From: Candidatus Avelusimicrobium ruminicola
Lineage (GTDB): Bacteria > Elusimicrobiota > Elusimicrobia > Elusimicrobiales > Elusimicrobiaceae
Length of the DNA: 21,949 bases
NCBI GenBank assembly: GCA_900319885.1
Contig: ONQH01000001.1
Span: forward strand, 1 to 21,949
Direction of reading: 5' to 3'
In this document: positions 13,793 through 21,095 of the stretch, piece by piece
Layout of the letters: each line of letters opens with the position of its first letter
Numbering within the stretch: the stretch's first letter is position 1
Notes under the pieces: model-generated
Told to the model about the DNA's origin: nothing
Databases searched by the model: none
What the model saw: the letters and a program-made list of their open reading frames with translations, nothing else
Program-made: the position numbers and the translations under genes

Positions 13793-14239
13793 TTACTCTT
13801 CGTGGATGGGCGGCTCTTCCGCCGGGCTGAGGTTGAGCGAAGCCAGCAGCATATCTACCAGGCGGATGTCGCTGGGGTACTGCACTAACTCGTGGGCCTT
13901 TAATAAAGAGACCCAGCGGATCGCCAAAATTTCGCTGGCGTCGTGCTTGCCGATACGCCCCAGTTTTTTCATCAGGTACCACTGCACCATTTTTTTGATG
14001 TAATTACCTTGAAACGTAAACGCATATTTTACGCGGATCATCGGGCGGATGATAGAGGCTTTGTAGCCGGTTTCTTCCAGCACTTCGCGCAAGGCGGCTT
14101 GGCGGGGGGTTTCGCCCGCTTCAATATGGCCTTTAGGGAAGGTCCAAATTTTTTTGCCTTTCATGTTCTTAACTTGCACCAAGAGCACTTTGCGCCCGTC
14201 AAGAATCACGCCCCCGCACGAAAATTCCGATACAATCAT
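13793..14239 (-). CDS. Nudix hydrolase
   Basis: Protein of 148 residues with a complete Nudix box, G37-x5-E43-x7-R51-E52-x2-E55-E56-x-G58 (begins GHIEAGE, ends REVLEETGY). The box binds Mg2+ and hydrolyses a nucleoside diphosphate linked to another group. FPKGHIE and the overall size resemble small Ap4A or diphosphoinositol-type members, but the substrate cannot be set from sequence. The start ATG overlaps the gatA stop (ATGA), so translation is coupled. The last 15 residues are acidic and Pro-rich (EEPPIHEE). A cleaning role alongside aminoacyl-tRNA synthesis is a guess. Confidence 0.88.
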   Translation of the reverse strand: MIVSEFSCGGVILDGRKVLLVQVKNMKGKKIWTFPKGHIEAGETPRQAALREVLEETGYKASIIRPMIRVKYAFTFQGNYIKKMVQWYLMKKLGRIGKHDASEILAIRWVSLLKAHELVQYPSDIRLVDMLLASLNLSPAEEPPIHEE

Positions 14240-15651
14240 TTAGCGGCTTTCTCCAAGTGATAGGCTGCGTTTAAGATTTTTTCTTCCTGCAAAATGGGCC
14301 CATAGAGTTGCACGCCTACGGGCAAATTGTTTTCATCTTTGCCAAAGGGAACGCTAATGCCGGCTAACCCACCGATATTGCCTTGGCAGGTGTACAAATC
14401 GGCCAGGTACAACGAAAGCGGATTGGCTTCTTTTTCGCCGATTTTGAAAGCCGTAGTGGGCGAGGTGAGCGTTAAAATAACGTCTACTTTTGTAAAGGCT
14501 TTTTGGAAATCTTGGCGGATCAGTTCGCGCACTTTTAAGGCCTTCAAAAAACATTCTTCGTAGCGTTCCGACGTCAGTGCGTACGTACCAATGATGATAC
14601 GTTTTTTAACTTCCAGGCCAAAGCGCTCGCGCGATTTGTCATAATAATCGGCCAACCCATTAGCGTCCTTGGCGCTGTATCCGTAGCGGATTCCGTCGTA
14701 GCGGCCCAAGTTGGAACTGGCTTCGGCACTGGTGATGATGTAATAGCACGGCGCAGAATATTTGGCCAAGGGGATATCCACTTCTACCAATTCGGCCCCC
14801 AACGCTTGTAACTGTTCGGCGGCTTTTTGGGTTTGGGTTTTAATAGCGGGGTTTAATCCGTCTAAAAATCCTTTGGGCAACCCCACCTTTACGCCTTTTA
14901 GATCGGCGGTGAAATGTGCTGCATAATGTGGTACGGGCGCTTCTAACGAAGTGGAATCGTGCGCGTCTTTGCCGGAAATAACTTCCAACACAAGTGAGGC
15001 ATCCGTTACATTGTCAGCCAGCACACCCACTTGGTCCGCGCTGGAAGCAAACGCAATTACGCCGTAACGCGAAATGCGTCCATAGCCGGGTTTTACGCCT
15101 ACCACCCCGCAAAAGCCGGCCGGCTGACGCACAGAACCCCCAGTATCCGTGCCTAACGCAACGGGTACCATTCCCGCGGCTACCGCGGCGGCCGAACCAC
15201 CCGAAGAACCACCCGGTACACGGGTAACGTCCGCCGGGTTGTGCACCACCCCCCACGCGGAGGTTTGGTTGGAACTGCCCATGGCAAATTCATCCATATT
15301 CGTGCGGCCGATAATTACCGCATCTTGCTCCAGTAATTTTTGAACTACGGTAGAAGTATAGGCGGCTGTGTAATTTTCCAGCATGCGGGAACAGCACGTG
15401 GCTTTGTGCCCTTGGTATAAAATGTTGTCTTTAATACCCACCGGTACGCCAGCCAGCATGCCCAGTTTTTCGCCGCGTACTTTTTTGGCATCTACGGCTT
15501 TGGCTTGAGCCAGGGCATCTTGCTCAAATACTTCCACAAACGCATTGATTTGCGGATTTTTTTGCGCAATTTGTGCTAAATAATAGCGCGTGATTTCTTC
15601 GGCGGTTTTCGTGCCGGAAGTGATAGCAGTGATAATTTGAGAAATCGTCAT
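14236..15651 (-). CDS. gatA: Asp-tRNA(Asn)/Glu-tRNA(Gln) amidotransferase subunit A
   Basis: Amidase-signature subunit of 471 residues, which frees ammonia from glutamine and sends it to GatB to amidate misacylated Glu-tRNA(Gln) or Asp-tRNA(Asn). The Ser-cisSer-Lys triad is intact: K74 (GIKDN), S149 (PGGSSGGS) and S173 (GTDTGGS). The spacing equals that of characterised GatA. RTNMDEFAMGSSNQTSA is also typical. gatC ends one base upstream, and the nudix gene overlaps the stop. gatB is not adjacent and must be elsewhere if the complex is functional. Confidence 0.96.
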   Translation of the reverse strand: MTISQIITAITSGTKTAEEITRYYLAQIAQKNPQINAFVEVFEQDALAQAKAVDAKKVRGEKLGMLAGVPVGIKDNILYQGHKATCCSRMLENYTAAYTSTVVQKLLEQDAVIIGRTNMDEFAMGSSNQTSAWGVVHNPADVTRVPGGSSGGSAAAVAAGMVPVALGTDTGGSVRQPAGFCGVVGVKPGYGRISRYGVIAFASSADQVGVLADNVTDASLVLEVISGKDAHDSTSLEAPVPHYAAHFTADLKGVKVGLPKGFLDGLNPAIKTQTQKAAEQLQALGAELVEVDIPLAKYSAPCYYIITSAEASSNLGRYDGIRYGYSAKDANGLADYYDKSRERFGLEVKKRIIIGTYALTSERYEECFLKALKVRELIRQDFQKAFTKVDVILTLTSPTTAFKIGEKEANPLSLYLADLYTCQGNIGGLAGISVPFGKDENNLPVGVQLYGPILQEEKILNAAYHLEKAAK

Positions 15652-15652
15652 C

Positions 15653-15931
15653 TTACAGTACCTTCTTTACTTTGGCTTGGTCGTTTACTTCTTCGGCAAA
15701 CATGGCCCGTAATTTGCCCGCGGCGGCTTGATCGGTGAAGGCCTCGTCTTTGCGGGTGTGGGCGGCTAACGTCGTGTTGGAAAGTTTCACTGCATCTGTA
15801 TTTACGCTGGCCAGTTCATGAACCCAGCCAAATAGCGCGCGTAATTGCTCTTCGTAAATGGCGGCTTCCTGCGAACTAACGGTCATTTTAGCCAGTTTGG
15901 CGGCTAATTCTACATCTTGTTTTGTAATCAT
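15653..15931 (-). CDS. gatC: Asp-tRNA(Asn)/Glu-tRNA(Gln) amidotransferase subunit C
   Basis: Small subunit of 92 residues that wraps around and stabilises GatA and GatB. The family pattern is clear: VELAAKLAKMTVSSQEAAIY near the N terminus (residues 6-25), with LRALFGWVHELASVNTD following, and a C-terminal region ending in AKVKKVL. AGGAG lies 8 bases before the ATG. It is first in the gatC-gatA-nudix transcript. Minus-strand TATACA and TATAAA boxes in the AT-rich 15945-15960 may serve as its promoter, directly after the terminator of the upstream peptidase gene. Confidence 0.9.
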   Translation of the reverse strand: MITKQDVELAAKLAKMTVSSQEAAIYEEQLRALFGWVHELASVNTDAVKLSNTTLAAHTRKDEAFTDQAAAGKLRAMFAEEVNDQAKVKKVL

Positions 15932-15960
15932 ATCAAACTCCTAATTGTATACATTTTATA

Positions 15961-15994
15961 TAAATAAAGACCGCCCTGGCTAGGGGCGGTCTTT
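15961..15994 (-). terminator. Terminator of the S8 peptidase gene
   Basis: An 11-bp stem, AAAGACCGCCC (15966-15976) with GGGCGGTCTTT (15984-15994), around a 7-base loop. On the minus strand the stem is followed by the T-rich ATTTATAT. It lies 14 bases after the peptidase stop codon at 16008 and ahead of gatC. Confidence 0.8.
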
Positions 15995-16007
15995 TTACGA
16001 GATAGTT

Positions 16008-17216
16008 TTATTTATCTTGCGCCATTTGTTGCAGTCGCTTTATATACGCGGTGGGGTTTATCAGTCTGGGCGCAGTAAAGGAAACGCCCAGATAGTTACA
16101 TTGTTTAGTGTCTGACGTATCGCGCAATACTTGCAGAAAAATTTCTTTGGTTAATTGCGGGTAAACCTGCACCCCTAACGCATACAGGCCGGACAAGTAC
16201 GGCACCGCCCACGATAATCCGCCCGTAGCGTAATGCACGTAATCCTGTAGCCCGTTGGGCGCGGCCGTAGTACGAAAATCAGTCGGCACCAGTGGGTTGG
16301 TGGAGCGTTTGTAGGCATTGGGGTACTCTTCCCGGTTTAGCCAATAGGCGGGCCGGCAGTAATCTGTGCCGTTTGGGTTTGCCAGGCTGTGCGTGCGGCT
16401 TAACGTAAAAACATCATTGGTGGTAAAGACAGCGGTGCCACGTGTTTCCAGTTCTTTGACAGCCTGTTTAAACTCAGTAGCCCCATAATCCTGTTCATTA
16501 AACCCGCGAGAAATGGAAACTACGCGGATGGGAGATTCGTTCTTGTGATCTACTAAATAAAAATTGTAGTGTAACAGAGCGGTTAGTGCTTGAGTTACGG
16601 GTTGTGCGTTAAAAGCATCCGCTGTATTTTCAAACTTGGTTGCCCAATAATAAATATGGGCTTGCGGGGCCACGCCTACCGTTTTGCCTGCTAAAATAGA
16701 CGCTACGGCCGGCCCATGCATACTGGCTGATGAGTACGCATATTGTTGATAGATGGAATCTTGCCAATAGTAACGTAAATTGTCCGCATAGTCTTTGTGG
16801 TCTAGGAGTAAATTTTGATCCAGGATGGCTACTTTTACGCCTTGGCCTGTAATGCCTTGTTTGTGCAAAGCCCGCACGGATAAGCTGGGGTTTTTGCCAT
16901 TTTCCAGCACGCGCTTGGGGTAAAACCCTTTAGGCATTTTATTTTTGGGTGGAAATTGGGTTTTGGAATCAAACGTAAGCACGTCGGCTAATTCTTGGGC
17001 GGTGTAAGCAGTAAAGTCCCAGGAGGAAATATCACACGAACGGACGTCCAACTCCCGAGGAGCGAGTACCTTTTCTTGCGGTTGCCCGTTTGGAAAATCT
17101 CTCTGGCACCTCCAAGAAAAGTCGGCAGGTTGCGTACCGGCCACCGGGGACAGTCGCACCGAAGAAGTACAAGCCCCCAAGCATACACACAAAGAAAACA
17201 GAACTATTTTTTTCAT
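16008..17216 (-). CDS. Subtilisin-like S8 family serine peptidase, predicted lipoprotein
   Basis: Protein of 402 residues. The first 16, MKKIVLFSLCVCLGAC, form a lipoprotein signal with lipobox LGAC, so C16 should be lipidated and the protein held in the envelope. The S8 triad is present in diverged form: D133 (KVAILDQNL), H167 (MHGPAVASILAG) and S335 (GLSWAVPY, for the usual GTSMAAP). VVSISRGF lies where the substrate-binding strand should be. About 110 residues between signal and Asp133 have no clear match and could be a prodomain or a separate module. AGGAG is 7 bases before the ATG; the open frame upstream of that (to 17249) lacks support. It is divergent from the CD225-like gene. Activity is plausible but the diverged motifs leave doubt. 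Confidence 0.8.
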   Translation of the reverse strand: MKKIVLFSLCVCLGACTSSVRLSPVAGTQPADFSWRCQRDFPNGQPQEKVLAPRELDVRSCDISSWDFTAYTAQELADVLTFDSKTQFPPKNKMPKGFYPKRVLENGKNPSLSVRALHKQGITGQGVKVAILDQNLLLDHKDYADNLRYYWQDSIYQQYAYSSASMHGPAVASILAGKTVGVAPQAHIYYWATKFENTADAFNAQPVTQALTALLHYNFYLVDHKNESPIRVVSISRGFNEQDYGATEFKQAVKELETRGTAVFTTNDVFTLSRTHSLANPNGTDYCRPAYWLNREEYPNAYKRSTNPLVPTDFRTTAAPNGLQDYVHYATGGLSWAVPYLSGLYALGVQVYPQLTKEIFLQVLRDTSDTKQCNYLGVSFTAPRLINPTAYIKRLQQMAQDK

Positions 17217-17235
17217 AGCAATCTCCTGTATTTGA

Positions 17236-17251
17236 TAAAATAATATCATAT
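17236..17251. promoter_or_regulatory. Divergent promoter region of the peptidase and CD225-like genes
   Basis: In the 46-base gap, minus-strand TATGAT (17250-17245) can serve the peptidase gene with a leader of about 22 bases. It is the same hexamer as that found before sdaA. On the plus strand TAAAAT (17236-17241) or TATCAT (17244-17249) could serve the CD225-like gene. No clear -35 is seen for either. Confidence 0.35.
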
Positions 17252-17262
17252 TGGAGGAAACT

Positions 17263-17553
17263 ATGGAACATCAAGAAATAAATACACATTTTGTGCTGGT
17301 AGTAGTGGCGGTGATTACCTCTTGTTTTACCGGGTTTTGGACAATCCCCTTGGCATTAGCCGCGTTGGTGTTTTCGCTCCGGGCAAGTGACCTGGTGTAT
17401 CAGCAACGTTTGGAAGAAGCCAAAGACATGGCCAAGTGGGCCTGCATTTTTGGCTGGTTAACGATTCTTATTGCGCTGATCCCCATTATCTTAATGATTT
17501 TATTTGGGGGGACTATTTTGGCGTTAATCGGGGCTGCGTTGGCGGCTGCCTAA
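17263..17553 (+). CDS. Small two-helix membrane protein, CD225/dispanin-like
   Basis: Protein of 96 residues. One hydrophobic stretch at about 10-39 is followed by an amphipathic loop with Gln, Glu and Lys, then a second stretch at about 61-94. The segment from PLALAALVFSLRASDLVYQQ to the following EEAKDMAKWACIFG fits the CD225 (dispanin/IFITM) pattern: a first helix ending in small residues, a loop with 'A..A..AK.W', then helix two. I rely on pattern memory, so the family call is tentative. The ATG at 17263 is chosen because GGAGG lies 5 bases upstream; an in-frame TTG at 17251 would include that site. A terminator follows 15 bases after the stop. Function is unknown. Confidence 0.6.
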   Translation: MEHQEINTHFVLVVVAVITSCFTGFWTIPLALAALVFSLRASDLVYQQRLEEAKDMAKWACIFGWLTILIALIPIILMILFGGTILALIGAALAAA

Positions 17554-17568
17554 GTGTTTTTACAAAAT

Positions 17569-17604
17569 AAATAAGAGCCTTTTAAGGGGCTCTTATTTTT
17601 TTTG
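17569..17604. terminator. Bidirectional terminator of the CD225-like and GH3-like genes
   Basis: AAATAAGAGCC (17569-17579) pairs with GGCTCTTATTT (17588-17598), with a run of eight T's ending the plus-strand side. In reverse it ends in TTTATTTTG. The TAA stop of the minus-strand gene (17595-17593) lies within the right arm. Confidence 0.88.
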
Positions 17605-18549
17605 GAAATCTTTGCGGGCCATTTCAAACGCTTCGTGTATAGAGAGTGGCTCGGGCCCGGCGGCTACTTTACTTAAAAACATTTCATGGTTGGAAACCGC
17701 GTGAATAATTTCATCCATTAAAAAGCCTTTGTTTACTTCGCGCTCAATGGCATCTATAACGGTTTGCGCCTCTTTGGGAGCCAAGATGTTTTCCACTTTG
17801 CAGTGCAACATTTTCACCGCGCTGGGGCCTTCGTATTTTAAGCGGCCCTTAAACAACGGAAAACTGACCACGCACCCTTTATAGTTGAGGCGTTTTTTAA
17901 GTAACCCCTGTATTACTTTGTCGGAAAGCATGGCTTGGTTGTCGTTATCAATATTGGGGAAAATCATATCCGAGGGCATAATGGCATCGGCCCGGCGGAA
18001 CATGTGTTTATAAGGGATAAATTCGGCATCTTCCAGTTGGGCCAAGGTTTTAAGTGCGCCGGAAACGCCCGGGAAATATTTAATACAGTTGAGCGCACCC
18101 CCGTTAGAAAGCCCGGCAATAAAATCGCCAGCAATTTGGGTTACTTGAAGCGGCACATCACTAAACGTGTAGGCGTTGTATCCTAAATCAATCACCGGGG
18201 CCAGCACCCAGTTAATCCCAATAGATAGGGCCATGCGGGCAGTTAAATACCCTTTGCGGTAGGCCACATCTTGCGGCAGTTCATAATGACAAATTTGTGC
18301 ATTGGAAGGCAGGGCCGGCGCATCTATAATAACTTCGTTAAGATGGTTGCAAATGTCCGCGCAAAATAACAGTTGGTCATACGGAGAAACGTCTTGCATG
18401 CGTTTGATGAAATCTTGCGCTTGTTGGGCTTTGGCATTGTACAGACAAAAACCGCCCACCCCGCTACGCGCCAACTCTTCGGCTTGTTTCAAATCGCTTT
18501 TGCCAAACCAAAATCCGGGAAACACGATGCGCGCGGGTTTTATAGACAT
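17593..18549 (-). CDS. GH3-fold protein lacking the catalytic residues
   Basis: Protein of 318 residues that follows the single-domain layout of NagZ-type beta-N-acetylhexosaminidases. It has a GVGGFCLYN strand (30-38), LAPVIDLGYNAY (116-127) for the usual APV-D motif, and KYFPGVSG (157-164) for KHFPGHGD. DAIMPSDMIFPNID and MLSDKVIQGLLKKRLNYKG (207-225) fit the later strands. The nucleophile motif SDD(L/M) reads SFPLF (229-233), so the Asp is gone. The KHFPG His is Tyr, and the His-Asp general acid loop is not recognisable. It therefore looks like a catalytically dead GH3 fold that may bind sugar or act as scaffold. No signal peptide is seen. GGAG overlaps the end of the preceding hydrolase-like gene, so the two are translationally coupled. 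Confidence 0.65.
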   Translation of the reverse strand: MSIKPARIVFPGFWFGKSDLKQAEELARSGVGGFCLYNAKAQQAQDFIKRMQDVSPYDQLLFCADICNHLNEVIIDAPALPSNAQICHYELPQDVAYRKGYLTARMALSIGINWVLAPVIDLGYNAYTFSDVPLQVTQIAGDFIAGLSNGGALNCIKYFPGVSGALKTLAQLEDAEFIPYKHMFRRADAIMPSDMIFPNIDNDNQAMLSDKVIQGLLKKRLNYKGCVVSFPLFKGRLKYEGPSAVKMLHCKVENILAPKEAQTVIDAIEREVNKGFLMDEIIHAVSNHEMFLSKVAAGPEPLSIHEAFEMARKDFQKK

Positions 18550-18552
18550 AGA

Positions 18553-19401
18553 TTACTCCATCAGTACCGACGGTAATAAATCTGCGTCGGCCGCGGAAGG
18601 TTCTGTTTGGGCCGGAGCCTTTTTGGCCAGGGCCGGTTTGGCGTCCGGTAGTAAGTTAGGCCGAACGGGCGTGCCTACCCATTGGATAACCGAGGCGGTG
18701 AGATATTTGTCCAACATTTCGTGCGAACTTAAATCATACGCGGTCAAAAAAGTAACGTGTCCGCCGCCGGCTGTTAAGAAAGCCACGTTGCGTAAGATGC
18801 TGGCTTCTAAAAATCCTTTGCGCTCGCCGGCACTGGCTGCCAATAGTACCGCGCCGCGGTAGGAGCGTAACCCCGGTACGGGGAGTACGTCGCGGATGTT
18901 GACACTGGGGCTAATGAGCCCAATCCCTTTGAGGTTGGGCAAGGCACCGGCGGTTTTAGCGGCTACGTTGGCCCCTAACCCGGCACCCAATAAAATAATG
19001 TTACTTTCGGAAATTCCTTTAGATTTTAAGAAGTTAACCGCCGCAAGCACATCCTGCATCATTTTATTATACGGGTTATCGGTTCCTTCTTTGGCAAACG
19101 ATTTATAACTGCCTTTGCCCGTGCTTTGCCCGTGGCCGCGTAAATCCAGTGCCACATAGCCAAAACCCGCTTTGGCCAAGGCCTTTCTAAAAGAAGCAAA
19201 TTCGCCTTTGCTTTTGCCTAAATCGTGTAGCAGCACTACGGTTGTGTTTTTAGACGCAGGCAGATAGGTCGCCGCTAAAGACCACCCGTCTTTGGTGGAT
19301 AGCGTGATTCCCTGTTCTTGCGGGGCGGCCCATAAAGTGACCGCTGTTAATAAACAAGCGGCGATACTCCCTACTAACTTGGATAGACGGGAAAATAGCA
19401 T
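18553..19401 (-). CDS. Exported alpha/beta-hydrolase-fold protein with altered nucleophile elbow
   Basis: Protein of 282 residues. An N-terminal signal (LVGSIAACLLTAVTLWA, about residues 9-25) suggests export to the periplasm. The fold is clear: VVLLHDLGKSKGEF (oxyanion region), GYVALDLRGHGQSTGKG, then a helix and the elbow strand NIILLGAGLGANVA. The elbow reads GAGLG (139-143) where active members have GxSxG, so Gly replaces the nucleophilic Ser. The usual acid strand gives LLAASAGERKG without a clear Asp, while GGGHVTF keeps a His. It is thus probably inactive as a serine hydrolase. The C-terminal 40 residues are Ala/Pro-rich. The start at 19401 is 2 bases after ndk; a longer start at 19437 would overlap ndk by 34 bases. 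Confidence 0.72.
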   Translation of the reverse strand: MLFSRLSKLVGSIAACLLTAVTLWAAPQEQGITLSTKDGWSLAATYLPASKNTTVVLLHDLGKSKGEFASFRKALAKAGFGYVALDLRGHGQSTGKGSYKSFAKEGTDNPYNKMMQDVLAAVNFLKSKGISESNIILLGAGLGANVAAKTAGALPNLKGIGLISPSVNIRDVLPVPGLRSYRGAVLLAASAGERKGFLEASILRNVAFLTAGGGHVTFLTAYDLSSHEMLDKYLTASVIQWVGTPVRPNLLPDAKPALAKKAPAQTEPSAADADLLPSVLME

Positions 19402-19403
19402 AG

Positions 19404-19862
19404 TTAAGCGTCCAATATTTCCTGCGGTGAAAACCACAAATTGATTTCGCGCTCGGCATCTTGCGCCGAGTCGGACGCGTGCACGCAGTTGTACACAATG
19501 TCCGCCGCTTTATCAAATTTACCGAAATTGCCGCGGATAGTCCACGGGGCGGCATTGTCGGGATTGGTGGCCCCTACGGTGCGGCGTATTTTAGCCACGG
19601 CCTCTTCCCCTTGGAACACAAAAGCCAAAATTTTGTGATTGGGGAGGTGATTATAGTCGCCCATCATATAGCGTACTACATTTTCTAAAAACGGTTTGCC
19701 GGCCAAGTGCTGATAATGGGCACGGATCAAATCTTCCGTCAGGCAAACGGCTTTGGCGGCTACAATATCCAACTCCAGCCGTTCCAGGCGGTCTAAAATA
19801 ATACCCGTCAGGCGCTTTTCCAGCGCATCCGGTTTCATTAAAACTAAGCAACGTTCTTTCAT
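19404..19862 (-). CDS. ndk: Nucleoside diphosphate kinase
   Basis: Cytoplasmic enzyme of 152 residues that moves the gamma phosphate from ATP to other nucleoside diphosphates through a phosphohistidine. The phosphate-accepting residue is H128 (NCVHASDS). LVLMKPDAL (7-14), KPFLENVVRYM, TNPDNAAPWTIRGNFG (99-114) and DAEREINLWF are family blocks. Around residues 67-76 it has a few more residues (GDYNHLPNHK) than the short common form. There is no Shine-Dalgarno: the ATG lies 6 bases after a perfect TATAAT, so the mRNA should be leaderless. The two genes that follow on the same transcript encode folds with degraded active sites. Confidence 0.95.
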   Translation of the reverse strand: MKERCLVLMKPDALEKRLTGIILDRLERLELDIVAAKAVCLTEDLIRAHYQHLAGKPFLENVVRYMMGDYNHLPNHKILAFVFQGEEAVAKIRRTVGATNPDNAAPWTIRGNFGKFDKAADIVYNCVHASDSAQDAEREINLWFSPQEILDA

Positions 19863-19868
19863 ACAAAC

Positions 19869-19896
19869 ATTATAGCAATCTAAACAAGGTTGTCAA
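19869..19896 (-). promoter_or_regulatory. Consensus promoter of ndk, placed for a leaderless transcript
   Basis: On the minus strand TTGACA (19896-19891) and TATAAT (19874-19869) are both perfect consensus boxes with 16 bases between them. GTTTGT (6 bases) separates the -10 from the ATG, so the A of the start codon is the seventh base after the -10, the normal place of +1. Confidence 0.85.
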
Positions 19897-19931
19897 AGGG
19901 CCCACGCTACCCAAACCGCTAAAATATGAAG

Positions 19932-19937
19932 TATAAT
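19932..19937 (+). promoter_or_regulatory. -10 element of lpxB
   Basis: A perfect TATAAT lies 17 bases before the lpxB ATG at 19955. The leader would be about 11 bases and holds an AAGG ribosome binding site (in AAAAAGG, 19941-19947). No convincing -35 is seen. It is back to back with the ndk promoter in a 92-base gap. Confidence 0.55.
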
Positions 19938-19954
19938 GTAAAAAAGGTACGCGT

Positions 19955-21094
19955 ATGGAAATTAAAACCGGCAAAACTATTTTTATTTCCGCAGGGGACA
20001 TTTCGGGGGATATTCATGCCGCCCATTTGGTGCAAGCCATGAAGGAACTGGACCCCACCGTGCGTGTGATTGCTATCGGCGGGCCGCGCCTAAAAACCTG
20101 TGCCGATGAATTTGTGCTGGATTTAGCCAGCCAAGGGCTGATCGGCTTTATTGAGCCGCTTAAAAAACTTCCGTTATTTTTCAAACTGATTAAACAAGTC
20201 CGTACGATTTTGCAAACGCGTAAGCCGGCGGCTTTTATTGCCGTAGATTTTTACGGACTCAATCACCAATTTTTGAAAGTAGCCAAAGCCGAAAACATAC
20301 CGGCCTATTATTATGTAACGCCGCAAGTGTGGGCCTCGCGCCAATACCGGGCCGAACGGTTGGCCGCGCTTACCAAAAAAATGTATGTAATTTATCCGTT
20401 TGAGCCGGCGTTTCACAAAACGCGTGGCGGAAACGCGGTCTTTTTGGGCAATCCGCTTTTAGACAAAATGCCGGCACCGCTACCTAAAAATTTTGAGATT
20501 GAGGACCCGACTTCCTATGCGTGGAAATTGGGCTTATTGCCCGGGAGCCGCCGGGGAGAAATTACGCGCTTAACGCCGGTTTTTTATCAAACTTTCAAGC
20601 AACTGTGCAAGCAATATCCGAACCTGCAGGCGTATATTTTTTTACTGCCGGACGCGGATGAAAAAACCTTTATTGATTTAATGGGTGAAGAGCCGCCGGC
20701 GAATTTCCACTTTGTCAAAGAAACCGATTACAAAGTGCGCAGCCAAATGGATTTTTTGCTGGCTTGTTCCGGCACTGCCACGTTGGAAAATGCCTTGTTG
20801 GGCGTGCCTATGTTGGTAGCGTATAAGTTGTTTGCGCCTACGTATTTTATTGCGCGCTTGGTAGTAAAAGTAAAATATATTTCGCTGGTGAATTTGCTGG
20901 TAGATAAGCCGCTAGTTAAAGAATTGATTCAGCAAGATGCTACGGTGCAAAAATGCGTGCAAGTAACGCAGGATATGTTTGCCCATCCGCACCAATTAGC
21001 GGATATGCACCGCCAATTATTGGCCTTACGCAGTAGTTTAGGGGAACCGGGCGTAGCCAAACGCGCCGCTGCAGATATTTTGGGAGATTTATAG
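19955..21094 (+). CDS. lpxB: Lipid-A-disaccharide synthase
   Basis: GT19 enzyme of 379 residues that joins UDP-2,3-diacylglucosamine and lipid X to form the lipid A disaccharide at the inner membrane. The N terminus has the family signature FISAGDISGDIHAA (with GDxSGD). Other blocks are IAIGGPRLK, GLIGFIEPLKKLP, YYVTPQVWASRQYRAER, LGNPLLD, LGLLPGSRRGEI and the closing ACSGTATLENALLGVPM with VAYK. The length is normal. Its presence implies LPS and an outer membrane. An AAGG Shine-Dalgarno and a TATAAT box lie upstream. The rel gene starts one base after the stop, so both are likely one transcript. Confidence 0.95.
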   Translation: MEIKTGKTIFISAGDISGDIHAAHLVQAMKELDPTVRVIAIGGPRLKTCADEFVLDLASQGLIGFIEPLKKLPLFFKLIKQVRTILQTRKPAAFIAVDFYGLNHQFLKVAKAENIPAYYYVTPQVWASRQYRAERLAALTKKMYVIYPFEPAFHKTRGGNAVFLGNPLLDKMPAPLPKNFEIEDPTSYAWKLGLLPGSRRGEITRLTPVFYQTFKQLCKQYPNLQAYIFLLPDADEKTFIDLMGEEPPANFHFVKETDYKVRSQMDFLLACSGTATLENALLGVPMLVAYKLFAPTYFIARLVVKVKYISLVNLLVDKPLVKELIQQDATVQKCVQVTQDMFAHPHQLADMHRQLLALRSSLGEPGVAKRAAADILGDL

Positions 21095-21095
21095 T

